Assembly: GCA_017538255.1 (NCBI GenBank)
Contig: JAFYJD010000010.1
Coordinates: 124,001 to 188,000 of the forward strand
DNA from: Clostridia bacterium
Lineage (GTDB): Bacteria > Bacillota > Clostridia > Christensenellales > CAG-138
Length of the DNA: 64,000 nt
Direction: 5' to 3'
Position numbers and translations under genes: made by a program. Below the pieces are notes generated by a model, which was not told where the DNA came from, did no database searches, and was given only the letters and a program-made list of their open reading frames with translations. Below are positions 8,154 through 15,687 of the stretch, piece after piece (the first letter of the stretch is position 1; every line of letters starts with the position of its first letter).

Positions 8154-9800
8154 TTGGATCAAATAATTTCCGGATCGACTTTCCGCGATATGCTCTTGAT
8201 GGGCGCTCTTTGCCTTGAAAAGAACAAGCAGACAATAGACTCTATGAACGTATTTCCCGTGCCGGACGGCGATACGGGAACCAATATGTCGATGACGATG
8301 CAGCGCGCTGTGCAGGAGATACAGAGCGTTGATTCCGATTCCGTCGAGGCTTTGGCACAGGCGCTCGCAACCGGTGCGCTCAAGGGCGCAAGGGGCAACT
8401 CGGGCGTTATACTTTCGCAGATATTCCGCGGCTTTGCAAAGGCGCTCAAAGGCGTTGAAACCGGCATAACCGCGGCGATGCTCGCAAGCGCGCTCACCTC
8501 CGGCACCGAGGCGGCGTACAAAGCCGTTATGAAGCCCAAAGAGGGCACGATGCTCACCGTCGCAAGACTCATAAGCGAGCATGTTTCAAAGGTCGTGGCT
8601 TCGGGCTGCAAAAACGCGGCGACGGTCGTAGACGTTATGCTCGAGAGCGGCGAGGCTGCGCTCAAAAAAACCCCGGAACTGCTCCCCGTTCTCAAAGAAG
8701 CGGGCGTGCTCGATTCGGGCGGTATGGGTCTTCTGACCATCTACCGCGGCTTCAAACTTGCCCTCGACGGCGAGGAGCCTGGCGAGGATTTTGCCGCGCT
8801 GTTTGCAAAAAAAACCGAGATCGAGGACACCAATCGCGACATAATCGCGGGCGAGACCGAGGATATCGTGTTCGGCTACTGCACGGAGTTCTTCGTTGTG
8901 CATCTTAACAAGAACGCGACCGAATCCGAGATCGAAAAGTTCCGCGACAAGCTTATGAAGATCGGCGACAGCGTAGTTGTCGTAAACGACGACGATATAA
9001 TCAAGGTCCACGTCCACTCGAACGATCCCGGCAGGGTGCTCCAGTGCGCGATGCGCCTCGGCGAGATCGACAGGATCAAGATCGAGAATATGCGCGAACA
9101 GAACCGTGCCATCAAGCAGCAGCTCAAATCCAGCGAAAAGGAACTGGGTGTAGTTGCGGTCAGCGCGGGCGACGGTATAGACGAGGTGCTCAAGAGCCTC
9201 GGCGCGGATGTGATAATCCCAGGCGGTCAAACTATGAACCCGAGCGTCGACGTCATCCTCAGCGCGGTCAAAAAGGCGAACGCGCGCAATGTCATCGTGC
9301 TTCCCAACAACCCCAACATCATTATGGCGGCGGACAGCGCGGCGCAGACCGCGGACGTAAACGTCGTCGTGGTACCGTCAAGAACGATCGTGCAGGGCAT
9401 CACCGCGATGATAAGTTTCAACCCCGATTCCGACGTCGAAACAAACGCCGAAGCAATGCGCGAATCGCTCGAAAGCGTGCTGTCGGGTGCCGTAACCTTC
9501 TCCGTGCGCGATACCTCGTTCGAGGGCAAAAAGATCAAGGAGAACGACATCATCGGCATACTCGAGGGCAAGATAGAAACCGTCAGCGAGAACGTGTCCG
9601 AAGCGACGGAGGGTATCGTCGATATGATGCTCGAAAAATGCGGGAGCGACGGCATCGTTTCGCTCTACTTCGGCAGCGACACGCCTGAAGCGGACGCGAT
9701 TGAATTGTCCGAACGTCTGCAAAAGAAGCATCCGAGCGCGGAGTTTGCCGTCCAGTACGGCGGTCAGCCGCTCTACTACTACTATATCGCGGTGGAATGA
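8154..9800 (+). CDS. fakA: Fatty acid kinase catalytic subunit (DAK phosphatase domain, YloV-like)
   Basis: 548 residues from TTG at 8154. A longer frame from TTG at 8139 exists, but GGAGGA at 8141-8146 is correctly spaced for 8154 and would lie inside the longer frame. FakA phosphorylates fatty acids carried by FakB (DegV family) so they can enter phospholipid synthesis. The N-terminal DAK2/DhaL domain shows NVFPVPDGDTGTNM near residues 32-45, with the Asp residues that bind Mg-ATP, then LKGARGNSGVILSQIF near 77-92. A middle domain and a DegV-like C-terminal domain follow. A DegV protein that could be its partner is encoded at 36697-37554. Confidence 0.9.
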   Translation: MDQIISGSTFRDMLLMGALCLEKNKQTIDSMNVFPVPDGDTGTNMSMTMQRAVQEIQSVDSDSVEALAQALATGALKGARGNSGVILSQIFRGFAKALKGVETGITAAMLASALTSGTEAAYKAVMKPKEGTMLTVARLISEHVSKVVASGCKNAATVVDVMLESGEAALKKTPELLPVLKEAGVLDSGGMGLLTIYRGFKLALDGEEPGEDFAALFAKKTEIEDTNRDIIAGETEDIVFGYCTEFFVVHLNKNATESEIEKFRDKLMKIGDSVVVVNDDDIIKVHVHSNDPGRVLQCAMRLGEIDRIKIENMREQNRAIKQQLKSSEKELGVVAVSAGDGIDEVLKSLGADVIIPGGQTMNPSVDVILSAVKKANARNVIVLPNNPNIIMAADSAAQTADVNVVVVPSRTIVQGITAMISFNPDSDVETNAEAMRESLESVLSGAVTFSVRDTSFEGKKIKENDIIGILEGKIETVSENVSEATEGIVDMMLEKCGSDGIVSLYFGSDTPEADAIELSERLQKKHPSAEFAVQYGGQPLYYYYIAVE

Positions 9801-9801
9801 T

Positions 9802-11823
9802 TTGCAAAGCGAAACAACAACTCAACTTACAAGCCTGAAAGGCATCGGTCCCGGGCGCGCAAAACTCTTTGCGCGCCTGGGGCTTTTTTCGCCCGAAGAC
9901 CTGTTGGGCTTTTTGCCGAGGGCGTATCTTGACTATTCGCGCGCGGTCAAAATAGCGGATACCGAGGACGGCGATACGGCGGCGATACGGGTGGACTTCA
10001 TCGGCCCGTCGAAGATATTCAGATCAAAAAGCGGCTTGACCGTTGTCAGCGTATCAATAGGCGACGATACAGGCAACATAACCGCCGTTTGGTTCAATCA
10101 GCCCTATATACTAAGAAACATCCCAAAACAGCCCGGCGGCTATATCGTCGGCACCGTGGACAGGCAGTCGGGAATACGGCTTTTGGGCGCGTCGTTTGTT
10201 AAGGAACTGCCGGGCATAACGCCCGTGTACCCGCTCGTAAAAGGGCTCAACCAGAATACGGTCCGCGCAGCCGTTCGTCAGGCGCTTGACGAGCATCTTG
10301 ACGGCATTAAAGAAACCATAAGCGAGGAATTGCGCGGGGAATACGGCCTTTTATCGATAAAAAACGCGATAGCCGCCGTCCATTCGCCGAAAAACACCGA
10401 GGAACTCGCCGCCGCGCGGCGTACGCTCGCGTTTGAGGACGCCGCCGTGCTGACGATAGTGCTCGAAAAACTTCGCCGCGACAGAAAAAACGAACAGGGC
10501 ATTGCCTTTGAAACGCGCGGCGCGCTCGACGAGTTCTTAAAACTTCTGCCGTTTGAACCGACAGAGGCGCAGTACTCCGTAATGAACGAGATCGCGCTCG
10601 ATATGCAGGGCGATAAGCCGATGAGCAGGCTCATACAGGGCGACGTGGGCTCGGGCAAGACCGCGCTCGCGCTCTACGCGATGTTTGTTGCCGCAAAAAA
10701 CGGCCGCCAAAGTGTGCTTATGGCGCCGACGGAGATACTTGCGGAACAGCATTATGTTTCTCTAAAACGCTTCTTCGGCGAGAGAGCGGCGCTTTTGACG
10801 GGGCATATGTCCGCAAAGGAAAGGCGCGAAACGCTCGAGGGCATCGCAAGCGGCAGGCTGATCGCGATAACGGGCACGCACGCGCTGATACAAAACGGCG
10901 TGGAGTTTTCCGATCTCGGCGTCGTAATAACCGACGAGCAGCATCGTTTCGGCGTCGGTCAGCGCGCGGCGATAGGCAAAAAAGCCGTTTGTCCCGATAC
11001 GCTTATAATGAGCGCAACGCCGATACCCAGAACGCTTTCGCTGATACTTTACGGCGACCTCGATATCTCGACCGTGCGCGGTATGCCGCCGGGACGCAAA
11101 CCCGTGATAACCAAACTCGTGCCGGAATCAAAGCGCGTGGATATGTACCGCTATATCGAAAAGCAGATCAAGGAAAACCGCACCCAGGCCTACGTCGTAT
11201 GCCCGATGATCGAGGAGAGCGAGGAGCTTGAGCGTGTGCGCTCCGCCGAAAAGGTGTATCGGGAACTTGAGCAAAACCTCGGCGTGCGCGTCGCGCTCGT
11301 TCACGGCAAACAAAAGCCCGCCGAAAAGGAAGCCGCTATGCTCGCCTTCCGAAACGGCGAAACGGATATCCTCGTTTCCACCACCGTGATCGAGGTCGGA
11401 GTGGACGTTGCAAACGCCTGCACGATGGTCATCGAGTCCGCGGAACGCTTCGGGCTCGCGCAACTCCACCAACTCCGCGGCAGGGTCGGCAGGGGGGATA
11501 AGCAGTCGAGCTGCTATCTGCTTACTACGTCCGCATCAAAGTCCGCGCTCTCGCGCCTCAAATTTTTGACCGAGACCTCGGACGGATTCAAGATCGCCGA
11601 AAAGGATCTCGAGACCCGCGGCCCGGGCGAACTGATCGGTATGCGTCAGCACGGTATAAGCGAGTTCGGTGCCGCAGCGCTCGCCGCCGATATAGAAACG
11701 CTCAAACAGGCGCGCGACTGCGCCCGCGTCATCCTCGACAGAAACGGCGCGGAAAACGCCGCCCTGATCGAAAAAGCGATGACAAAATACGCCCGCGCGC
11801 TCGAAAACGTGGTGATAAACTGA
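9802..11823 (+). CDS. recG: ATP-dependent DNA helicase RecG
   Basis: 673 residues from TTG at 9802, two bases after the fakA stop; the first residues after this start (LTSLKGIGPGRAKLFARLG) match the RecG wedge region. RecG reverses stalled replication forks and branch-migrates Holliday junctions. The N-terminal OB-fold part is followed by Walker A GDVGSGKT near 279-286, then TDEQHRFGV (DEQH box) near 377-385 and MSATPIPRT near 404-412. Helicase motif VI is seen as QLRGRVGRG near 556-564. There is no clear independent promoter, so it is probably transcribed with asp23 and fakA. Confidence 0.95.
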   Translation: MQSETTTQLTSLKGIGPGRAKLFARLGLFSPEDLLGFLPRAYLDYSRAVKIADTEDGDTAAIRVDFIGPSKIFRSKSGLTVVSVSIGDDTGNITAVWFNQPYILRNIPKQPGGYIVGTVDRQSGIRLLGASFVKELPGITPVYPLVKGLNQNTVRAAVRQALDEHLDGIKETISEELRGEYGLLSIKNAIAAVHSPKNTEELAAARRTLAFEDAAVLTIVLEKLRRDRKNEQGIAFETRGALDEFLKLLPFEPTEAQYSVMNEIALDMQGDKPMSRLIQGDVGSGKTALALYAMFVAAKNGRQSVLMAPTEILAEQHYVSLKRFFGERAALLTGHMSAKERRETLEGIASGRLIAITGTHALIQNGVEFSDLGVVITDEQHRFGVGQRAAIGKKAVCPDTLIMSATPIPRTLSLILYGDLDISTVRGMPPGRKPVITKLVPESKRVDMYRYIEKQIKENRTQAYVVCPMIEESEELERVRSAEKVYRELEQNLGVRVALVHGKQKPAEKEAAMLAFRNGETDILVSTTVIEVGVDVANACTMVIESAERFGLAQLHQLRGRVGRGDKQSSCYLLTTSASKSALSRLKFLTETSDGFKIAEKDLETRGPGELIGMRQHGISEFGAAALAADIETLKQARDCARVILDRNGAENAALIEKAMTKYARALENVVIN

Positions 11824-11883
11824 TCCTCAACGGCATGATCGCATCAAATGGCTTATTGAAAAAAAAAAAAAACGAACTATATG

Positions 11884-11912
11884 TTGACATAAGAGCAATA
11901 TCGTGGTAAATT
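11884..11912 (+). promoter_or_regulatory. Promoter of the trigger-factor-like lipoprotein gene
   Basis: TTGACA at 11884-11889 and TAAATT at 11907-11912, spacer 17. A run of 14 A (11859-11872) lies 11 bases upstream and could act as an UP-like element or be prone to slippage. Confidence 0.55.
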
Positions 11913-11971
11913 ATATTAAGATAGCAAAATATGCTATCCGAATTATGATCAAGAGAAAGAGAGGCGAAAAT

Positions 11972-13015
11972 ATGCTTAAAAAGAGTTTTGCACTTGTTTT
12001 GTTGTTCTGCGTTTTATTTACGGGATGTGCGGCAAAGAACGTAAAGATCAACTCGTCCGCTGAGGCTTATCTTGAGTCGATCAATGTTATGGGCAGTCGC
12101 ATAGCATCGATCGATTTCAAAAAATGCGCGGAGTACAAGCCCGAACCGTACAGAACGGATCTTAAATATGTATCCGATGAAGTGGACGATTTTATGAGTA
12201 CCCGATATGATGCCGCATTGAAAGAAGACGAAACTGCGGTCCAAGGCGATATCGTAGTTTATTCGATAAAGGCGCACGATGAGAAAGGCAAGACGGTCTA
12301 TTCCGCGGATAATGCCGGTATACTGATCGGCTGCGGTCGCCTTACTGCGCTGGAAAACGCTTTTATCGGCAAAAAATCGGGAAGCACGGTCAGCTTAAAA
12401 CCGGATGACGGTATGAAAAAAGTATTGAACGCCGAAGACGATTGGACGTTCATCGCCGAAGTCGATCGTGTATACGAATACACGGAAAAGGAAGGCACAT
12501 CCGATTATCTGGCAAAGCACGGCTTTGACTCGATAACGGATCTTTACGGACACATATTCGATCTGAGAGTAGGGGACTGCAAATATGAGGCGGATTACGC
12601 ATTGAATGCCGATTTCGTCAAATATGTGGAAGAATACTGCGAATTCGCCATATCGGAGGCGGACCTTAAAAACTATACGGAACTGTTGGTAAAGCAAACA
12701 GTTTCCAATATTGAGGGTGTCGGTATTCAGGCTGAGGACTATATAGTTTCGCATTTTGGCGATGAACAGTTTTATATAAGATGCGCCGAATCCGCCGATA
12801 TGGAGATAAAATATGCTCTGATCATAGGCGCGCTTGCGGAGCGTTTCAACATTGATTATGATGAGGCGGCTTTCAATGAGTTTTGCACAGACAATAACGT
12901 AGATCTTTCCGACGCCGCATCTCGTGCCGGAGCGGAGTTTTATTGCCTTGCAAACGCTGTCACGCAACGCTTTATCTCGGCGGACAGCAGCATATACATA
13001 GTGAAAAAACTCTGA
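11972..13015 (+). CDS. Trigger-factor-like lipoprotein (FKBP-type fold and chaperone-like C-terminus)
   Basis: 347 residues. The start at 11972 gives a proper lipoprotein signal (LLFCVLFTGC, lipidated Cys19) and has AGAGGCG upstream; the frame continues 23 codons further up with no signal. Residues 91-170 (GDIVVYSIKA... ENAFIGKKSGSTV ... FIAEVDRV) resemble the PPIase domain of trigger factor. The following helical 175-347 part resembles the trigger factor C-terminal chaperone arms. I infer an extracytoplasmic folding factor on the outer membrane face, comparable in role to PrsA though unrelated in sequence. PPIase active-site aromatics are not clearly kept, so it may be a chaperone only. Base composition is more AT-rich than its neighbours. 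Confidence 0.7.
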   Translation: MLKKSFALVLLFCVLFTGCAAKNVKINSSAEAYLESINVMGSRIASIDFKKCAEYKPEPYRTDLKYVSDEVDDFMSTRYDAALKEDETAVQGDIVVYSIKAHDEKGKTVYSADNAGILIGCGRLTALENAFIGKKSGSTVSLKPDDGMKKVLNAEDDWTFIAEVDRVYEYTEKEGTSDYLAKHGFDSITDLYGHIFDLRVGDCKYEADYALNADFVKYVEEYCEFAISEADLKNYTELLVKQTVSNIEGVGIQAEDYIVSHFGDEQFYIRCAESADMEIKYALIIGALAERFNIDYDEAAFNEFCTDNNVDLSDAASRAGAEFYCLANAVTQRFISADSSIYIVKKL

Positions 13016-13032
13016 CACGTTCATTCCCGTTT

Positions 13033-13062
13033 GCCCCCGGCGATTTGCCGGGGGCCTTTTTT
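13033..13062 (+). terminator. Strong intrinsic terminator after the lipoprotein gene
   Basis: A perfect 9-bp stem, GCCCCCGGC (13033-13041) with GCCGGGGGC (13047-13055), loop GATTT, followed by T6. Confidence 0.9.
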
Positions 13063-13203
13063 ATGCAATTAGTTTTTATTAGGCCGCAAAATCGGTTTTT
13101 CCAAAAATTACATAACATACATTCGGCAAAAACGGACAAATTAAGGTCGCACGGCAGAAAACGGGCGGCAAAAAAGCCGCGGCGGTTTTGTCGGTAAAGA
13201 TAA

Positions 13204-13238
13204 CCCGCGCCCCGACAATAAACCTTTTGGGGCGCGGG
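13204..13238. repeat. Perfect 10-base inverted repeat in the SASP leader
   Basis: CCCGCGCCCC at 13204-13213 and GGGGCGCGGG at 13229-13238, with a 15-base loop. It is not followed by a T run on the plus strand, so it is not a standard terminator for that direction. It lies 61 bases before the SASP start and may be part of its 5' leader. The surrounding 13063-13298 region contains no gene that I recognise. Confidence 0.6.
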
Positions 13239-13298
13239 CAAAAGGAAAAGACGCTTTTGCGCCGGGTCCGAAAAACTATTATGAAAGGAGAAATCACG

Positions 13299-13511
13299 AT
13301 GAACAGCAACACTGGTTCAAGAGAAATGAAGCAGAAGCTCTCCGGTCTCAAGACCGAGGTAGCGTCCTCGATGAACATCAACCTTCAGCAGGGTTATAAC
13401 GGCGATATCAGCGCGCGCGATGCGGGCCGTATCGGCGGTCAGATGGTCAAAAGGATGATCGAATACGCCGCGAACAGCATGAACGGCGGTATGAACTCCA
13501 ATATGAGGTAA
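13299..13511 (+). CDS. Alpha/beta-type small acid-soluble spore protein (SASP)
   Basis: 70 residues from ATG 13299 with AAAGGAG nine bases upstream. SASPs coat and protect DNA in dormant spores and are cut by the Gpr protease at germination. The family core is visible: LKTEVASSMNINL (about 16-28) holds the Gpr-type cleavage region (Glu-Val-Ala), and ARDAGRIGGQMVKRMIEYA (about 39-57) matches the conserved DNA-binding helix with GGxMVKRM. The tail is Asn/Gly/Met-rich. Its presence shows that the organism forms endospores. Expression is expected from a sigma-G promoter, but I could not find a convincing one upstream. Confidence 0.93.
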   Translation: MNSNTGSREMKQKLSGLKTEVASSMNINLQQGYNGDISARDAGRIGGQMVKRMIEYAANSMNGGMNSNMR

Positions 13512-13557
13512 ACACTTTTTTCTGCGCGGTTTTGCGCATAGTGAGATCCCCCGATAA

Positions 13558-13602
13558 GATCCTGCCGAATGCCTATCAAACGGCACGCGGCAGGGTCTTT
13601 TT
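13558..13602 (+). terminator. Intrinsic terminator after the SASP gene
   Basis: GATCCTGCCG at 13558-13567 pairs (one G-U) with CGGCAGGGTC at 13588-13597, followed by T5. Confidence 0.8.
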
Positions 13603-13625
13603 CTGCTGCGGCATATGGTGAGGGG

Positions 13626-13654
13626 TTTTCAAATCGGTAAAACTGTATTATAAT
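13626..13654 (+). promoter_or_regulatory. Promoter of the ABC exporter operon
   Basis: TTTTCA at 13626-13631 and a perfect TATAAT at 13649-13654, spacer 17, 32 bases before the ATG. Confidence 0.6.
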
Positions 13655-13686
13655 AGAAAGCAGAATAACAGCAAAGGATAACCGAG

Positions 13687-14598
13687 ATGAAAAACATAAT
13701 CGAGATCGACCGTCTCAACAAGCATTTTTCAAGCGTGCACGCCGTGCGCGATCTGAGTTTCCGCGTCAAAGAGGGCGAACTTTTCGCATTCCTCGGTGTG
13801 AACGGCGCGGGCAAGTCAACCACAATAAACATAATATGCGGCGTCCTTAAAAAGGACGGCGGCAGCGTTATGATCGATGGAGTGGATATAGACGGGAATG
13901 CGGATTCCATAAAGCGCGGACTGGGCGTGGTGTTCCAGACTTCGCTTCTCGATGCGGCGCTTACGGTGAGGGACAACCTCGAAAGCCGCGCCGCGCTCTA
14001 CGGGTTGACAGGCGCGGCTTTTAACAAAAGGCTCGACGAACTGACGGCGCTGCTCGACCTTGGGGAATTGTTGAAGCGCCCCGTAGGCAAACTTTCGGGC
14101 GGACAGCGCAGGCGCGTAGACATTGCGCGCGCACTTATAAACAAACCTCGAATACTCATCCTCGACGAACCGACGACGGGGCTCGATCCGCAGACACGGC
14201 GGCATTTATGGAGCGTTATCGCCGCTTTGAGAAAGAACGAAAGCCTGACGGTGTTTTTGACGACGCATTATATGGAAGAAGCGGCCGAAGCGGATTATGT
14301 GGTCATAATCGACGGCGGAAGCATCGCCGCAGAAGGCACGCCGCACGATCTGAAGAATCAATATACTGCGGATTATATCACGCTTTATGGCGTTGAGGAA
14401 TCGGCCGTCAGGGCGCTCGGCGTCGAGTACGAGACCATGCGCGGCGCGTTCAGACTCTCGGTAAAAAACACCGAAAAGGCCACGGAACTGATAGTCAAGC
14501 ATCCCGAGGTCTTCAAGGATTATGAGATAATAAAGGGCAGGATGGACGATGTGTTTCTGAATGTGACAGGCAAGGCATTGAGCGGGGGAGACGAATAA
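13687..14598 (+). CDS. ABC transporter ATP-binding protein (DrrA/CcmA-type exporter)
   Basis: 303 residues. Cytosolic ATPase of a two-gene ABC-2 exporter. Walker A GVNGAGKST lies near 38-46, the signature LSGGQRRR near 137-144, and Walker B ILILDEPTTGLDP near 157-169. The H-loop is in FLTTHYMEEA. The C-terminal extension (about 220-303) is typical of drug, polyketide or lipid exporters of the DrrA class. Its stop overlaps the start of the permease gene, which fixes the partner. The substrate cannot be deduced. Confidence 0.92.
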   Translation: MKNIIEIDRLNKHFSSVHAVRDLSFRVKEGELFAFLGVNGAGKSTTINIICGVLKKDGGSVMIDGVDIDGNADSIKRGLGVVFQTSLLDAALTVRDNLESRAALYGLTGAAFNKRLDELTALLDLGELLKRPVGKLSGGQRRRVDIARALINKPRILILDEPTTGLDPQTRRHLWSVIAALRKNESLTVFLTTHYMEEAAEADYVVIIDGGSIAAEGTPHDLKNQYTADYITLYGVEESAVRALGVEYETMRGAFRLSVKNTEKATELIVKHPEVFKDYEIIKGRMDDVFLNVTGKALSGGDE

Positions 14599-15497
14599 TG
14601 AAAACACTTTCGATTCTGATAAAACGCAATGTAAAACTCTTTTTCAAGGATAAGGGTATGTTCTTTACCGCGCTGATAACGCCCGTTATTTTGCTTGTGC
14701 TGTACGCGTCGTTCCTCGGCAATGTGTTCCGCGATTCCCTGAATGCGGGCATCCCCGACGCATACTCCGTGCCCAAGCGCATTATCGACGGCATAGTCGG
14801 CGGGCAACTTGCATCGTCAATTCTCGCCGTCGCCTGCATCACCGTCGCCTTCTGCACAAACTTCGTTATGGTGCAGGACAGAGCATCGGGTACTGTAAAC
14901 GATTTTCTCGTATCGCCCGTAAAGAACGCCGCGCTCTCATTCAGCTACTATATCGCCGCGCTCATCGCAACGCTGATCGTCTGCTGTACTGCGACGGCGG
15001 TGCTGCTCGTCTATCTCGGCTTTATCGGCTGGTATCTTTCCGCAACGGACGTTGTTCTGCTGCTTGCGGATGTGCTGCTCCTTTCGCTCTTCGGCACGGC
15101 GCTCTCGTCTATCGTCGGGTTTTTTCTCAAATCACAAGGCCAGATGTCGGCCGTCGGCGCGATCGTAAGCGCGGGCTACGGCTTTATCTGCGGGGCGTAT
15201 ATGCCGCTTTCGTCGTTTGAGCCGGGACTCAGAAACGTGCTTATGTGCCTGCCGGGAACCTACGGCACGGGGCTTGTACGCAACCACCTTATGCGCGGAG
15301 CCCTGAACGAGATGAACGATCACGGCGTTCCGGCGGATGCTGTCGAAAAAATAAAGGATTCGCTTGACTGCAATCTTTACTTTTTTGGGAACAAGGTAAA
15401 TATACCCGTTATGTATCTCGTTCTGTTTGCGGCAACGGCGGCGTTGATCGCGCTCTATATAGCCTTAAACGCGGTAAAAGGCAAAAAAGAAAAATAA
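14598..15497 (+). CDS. ABC-2 type permease
   Basis: 299 residues with six hydrophobic segments (near 22-42, 68-93, 110-140, 148-175, 180-200 and 270-292) in the ABC-2 topology, including a cytosolic N-terminal helix before the first. The family block near 205-235 (Met-Pro-Leu-Ser-Ser-Phe followed by LPGTYGTGLVRN) is conserved in DrrB-like exporters. The start overlaps the ATPase stop by one base, and a terminator follows 25 bases after the stop. Confidence 0.9.
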   Translation: MKTLSILIKRNVKLFFKDKGMFFTALITPVILLVLYASFLGNVFRDSLNAGIPDAYSVPKRIIDGIVGGQLASSILAVACITVAFCTNFVMVQDRASGTVNDFLVSPVKNAALSFSYYIAALIATLIVCCTATAVLLVYLGFIGWYLSATDVVLLLADVLLLSLFGTALSSIVGFFLKSQGQMSAVGAIVSAGYGFICGAYMPLSSFEPGLRNVLMCLPGTYGTGLVRNHLMRGALNEMNDHGVPADAVEKIKDSLDCNLYFFGNKVNIPVMYLVLFAATAALIALYIALNAVKGKKEK

Positions 15498-15522
15498 AAC
15501 AACAAAATAAACCGATCTTTGG

Positions 15523-15559
15523 AACACGCAGACCGAGGCAGACCCGCCTGCGTGTTTTT
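15523..15559 (+). terminator. Intrinsic terminator after the ABC exporter operon
   Basis: AACACGCAG at 15523-15531 pairs with CTGCGTGTT at 15548-15556, and the T run extends to 15559. Confidence 0.75.
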
Positions 15560-15597
15560 GCGTATAAAAATCAACGGCGAAAAAACTCATTTTTCTT

Positions 15598-15626
15598 TTC
15601 ACAAACGCGAAGATATGTGGTATAAT
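15598..15626 (+). promoter_or_regulatory. Promoter of the nadE/dnaX/hisS run
   Basis: TTCACA at 15598-15603 and TATAAT at 15621-15626, spacer 17, 61 bases before the nadE ATG. Confidence 0.55.
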
Positions 15627-15687
15627 CATAATGGCGGACAGTATGCATGACGCATCTCCGCTCAAAAAGCGAAAGGCGGTCAATACT

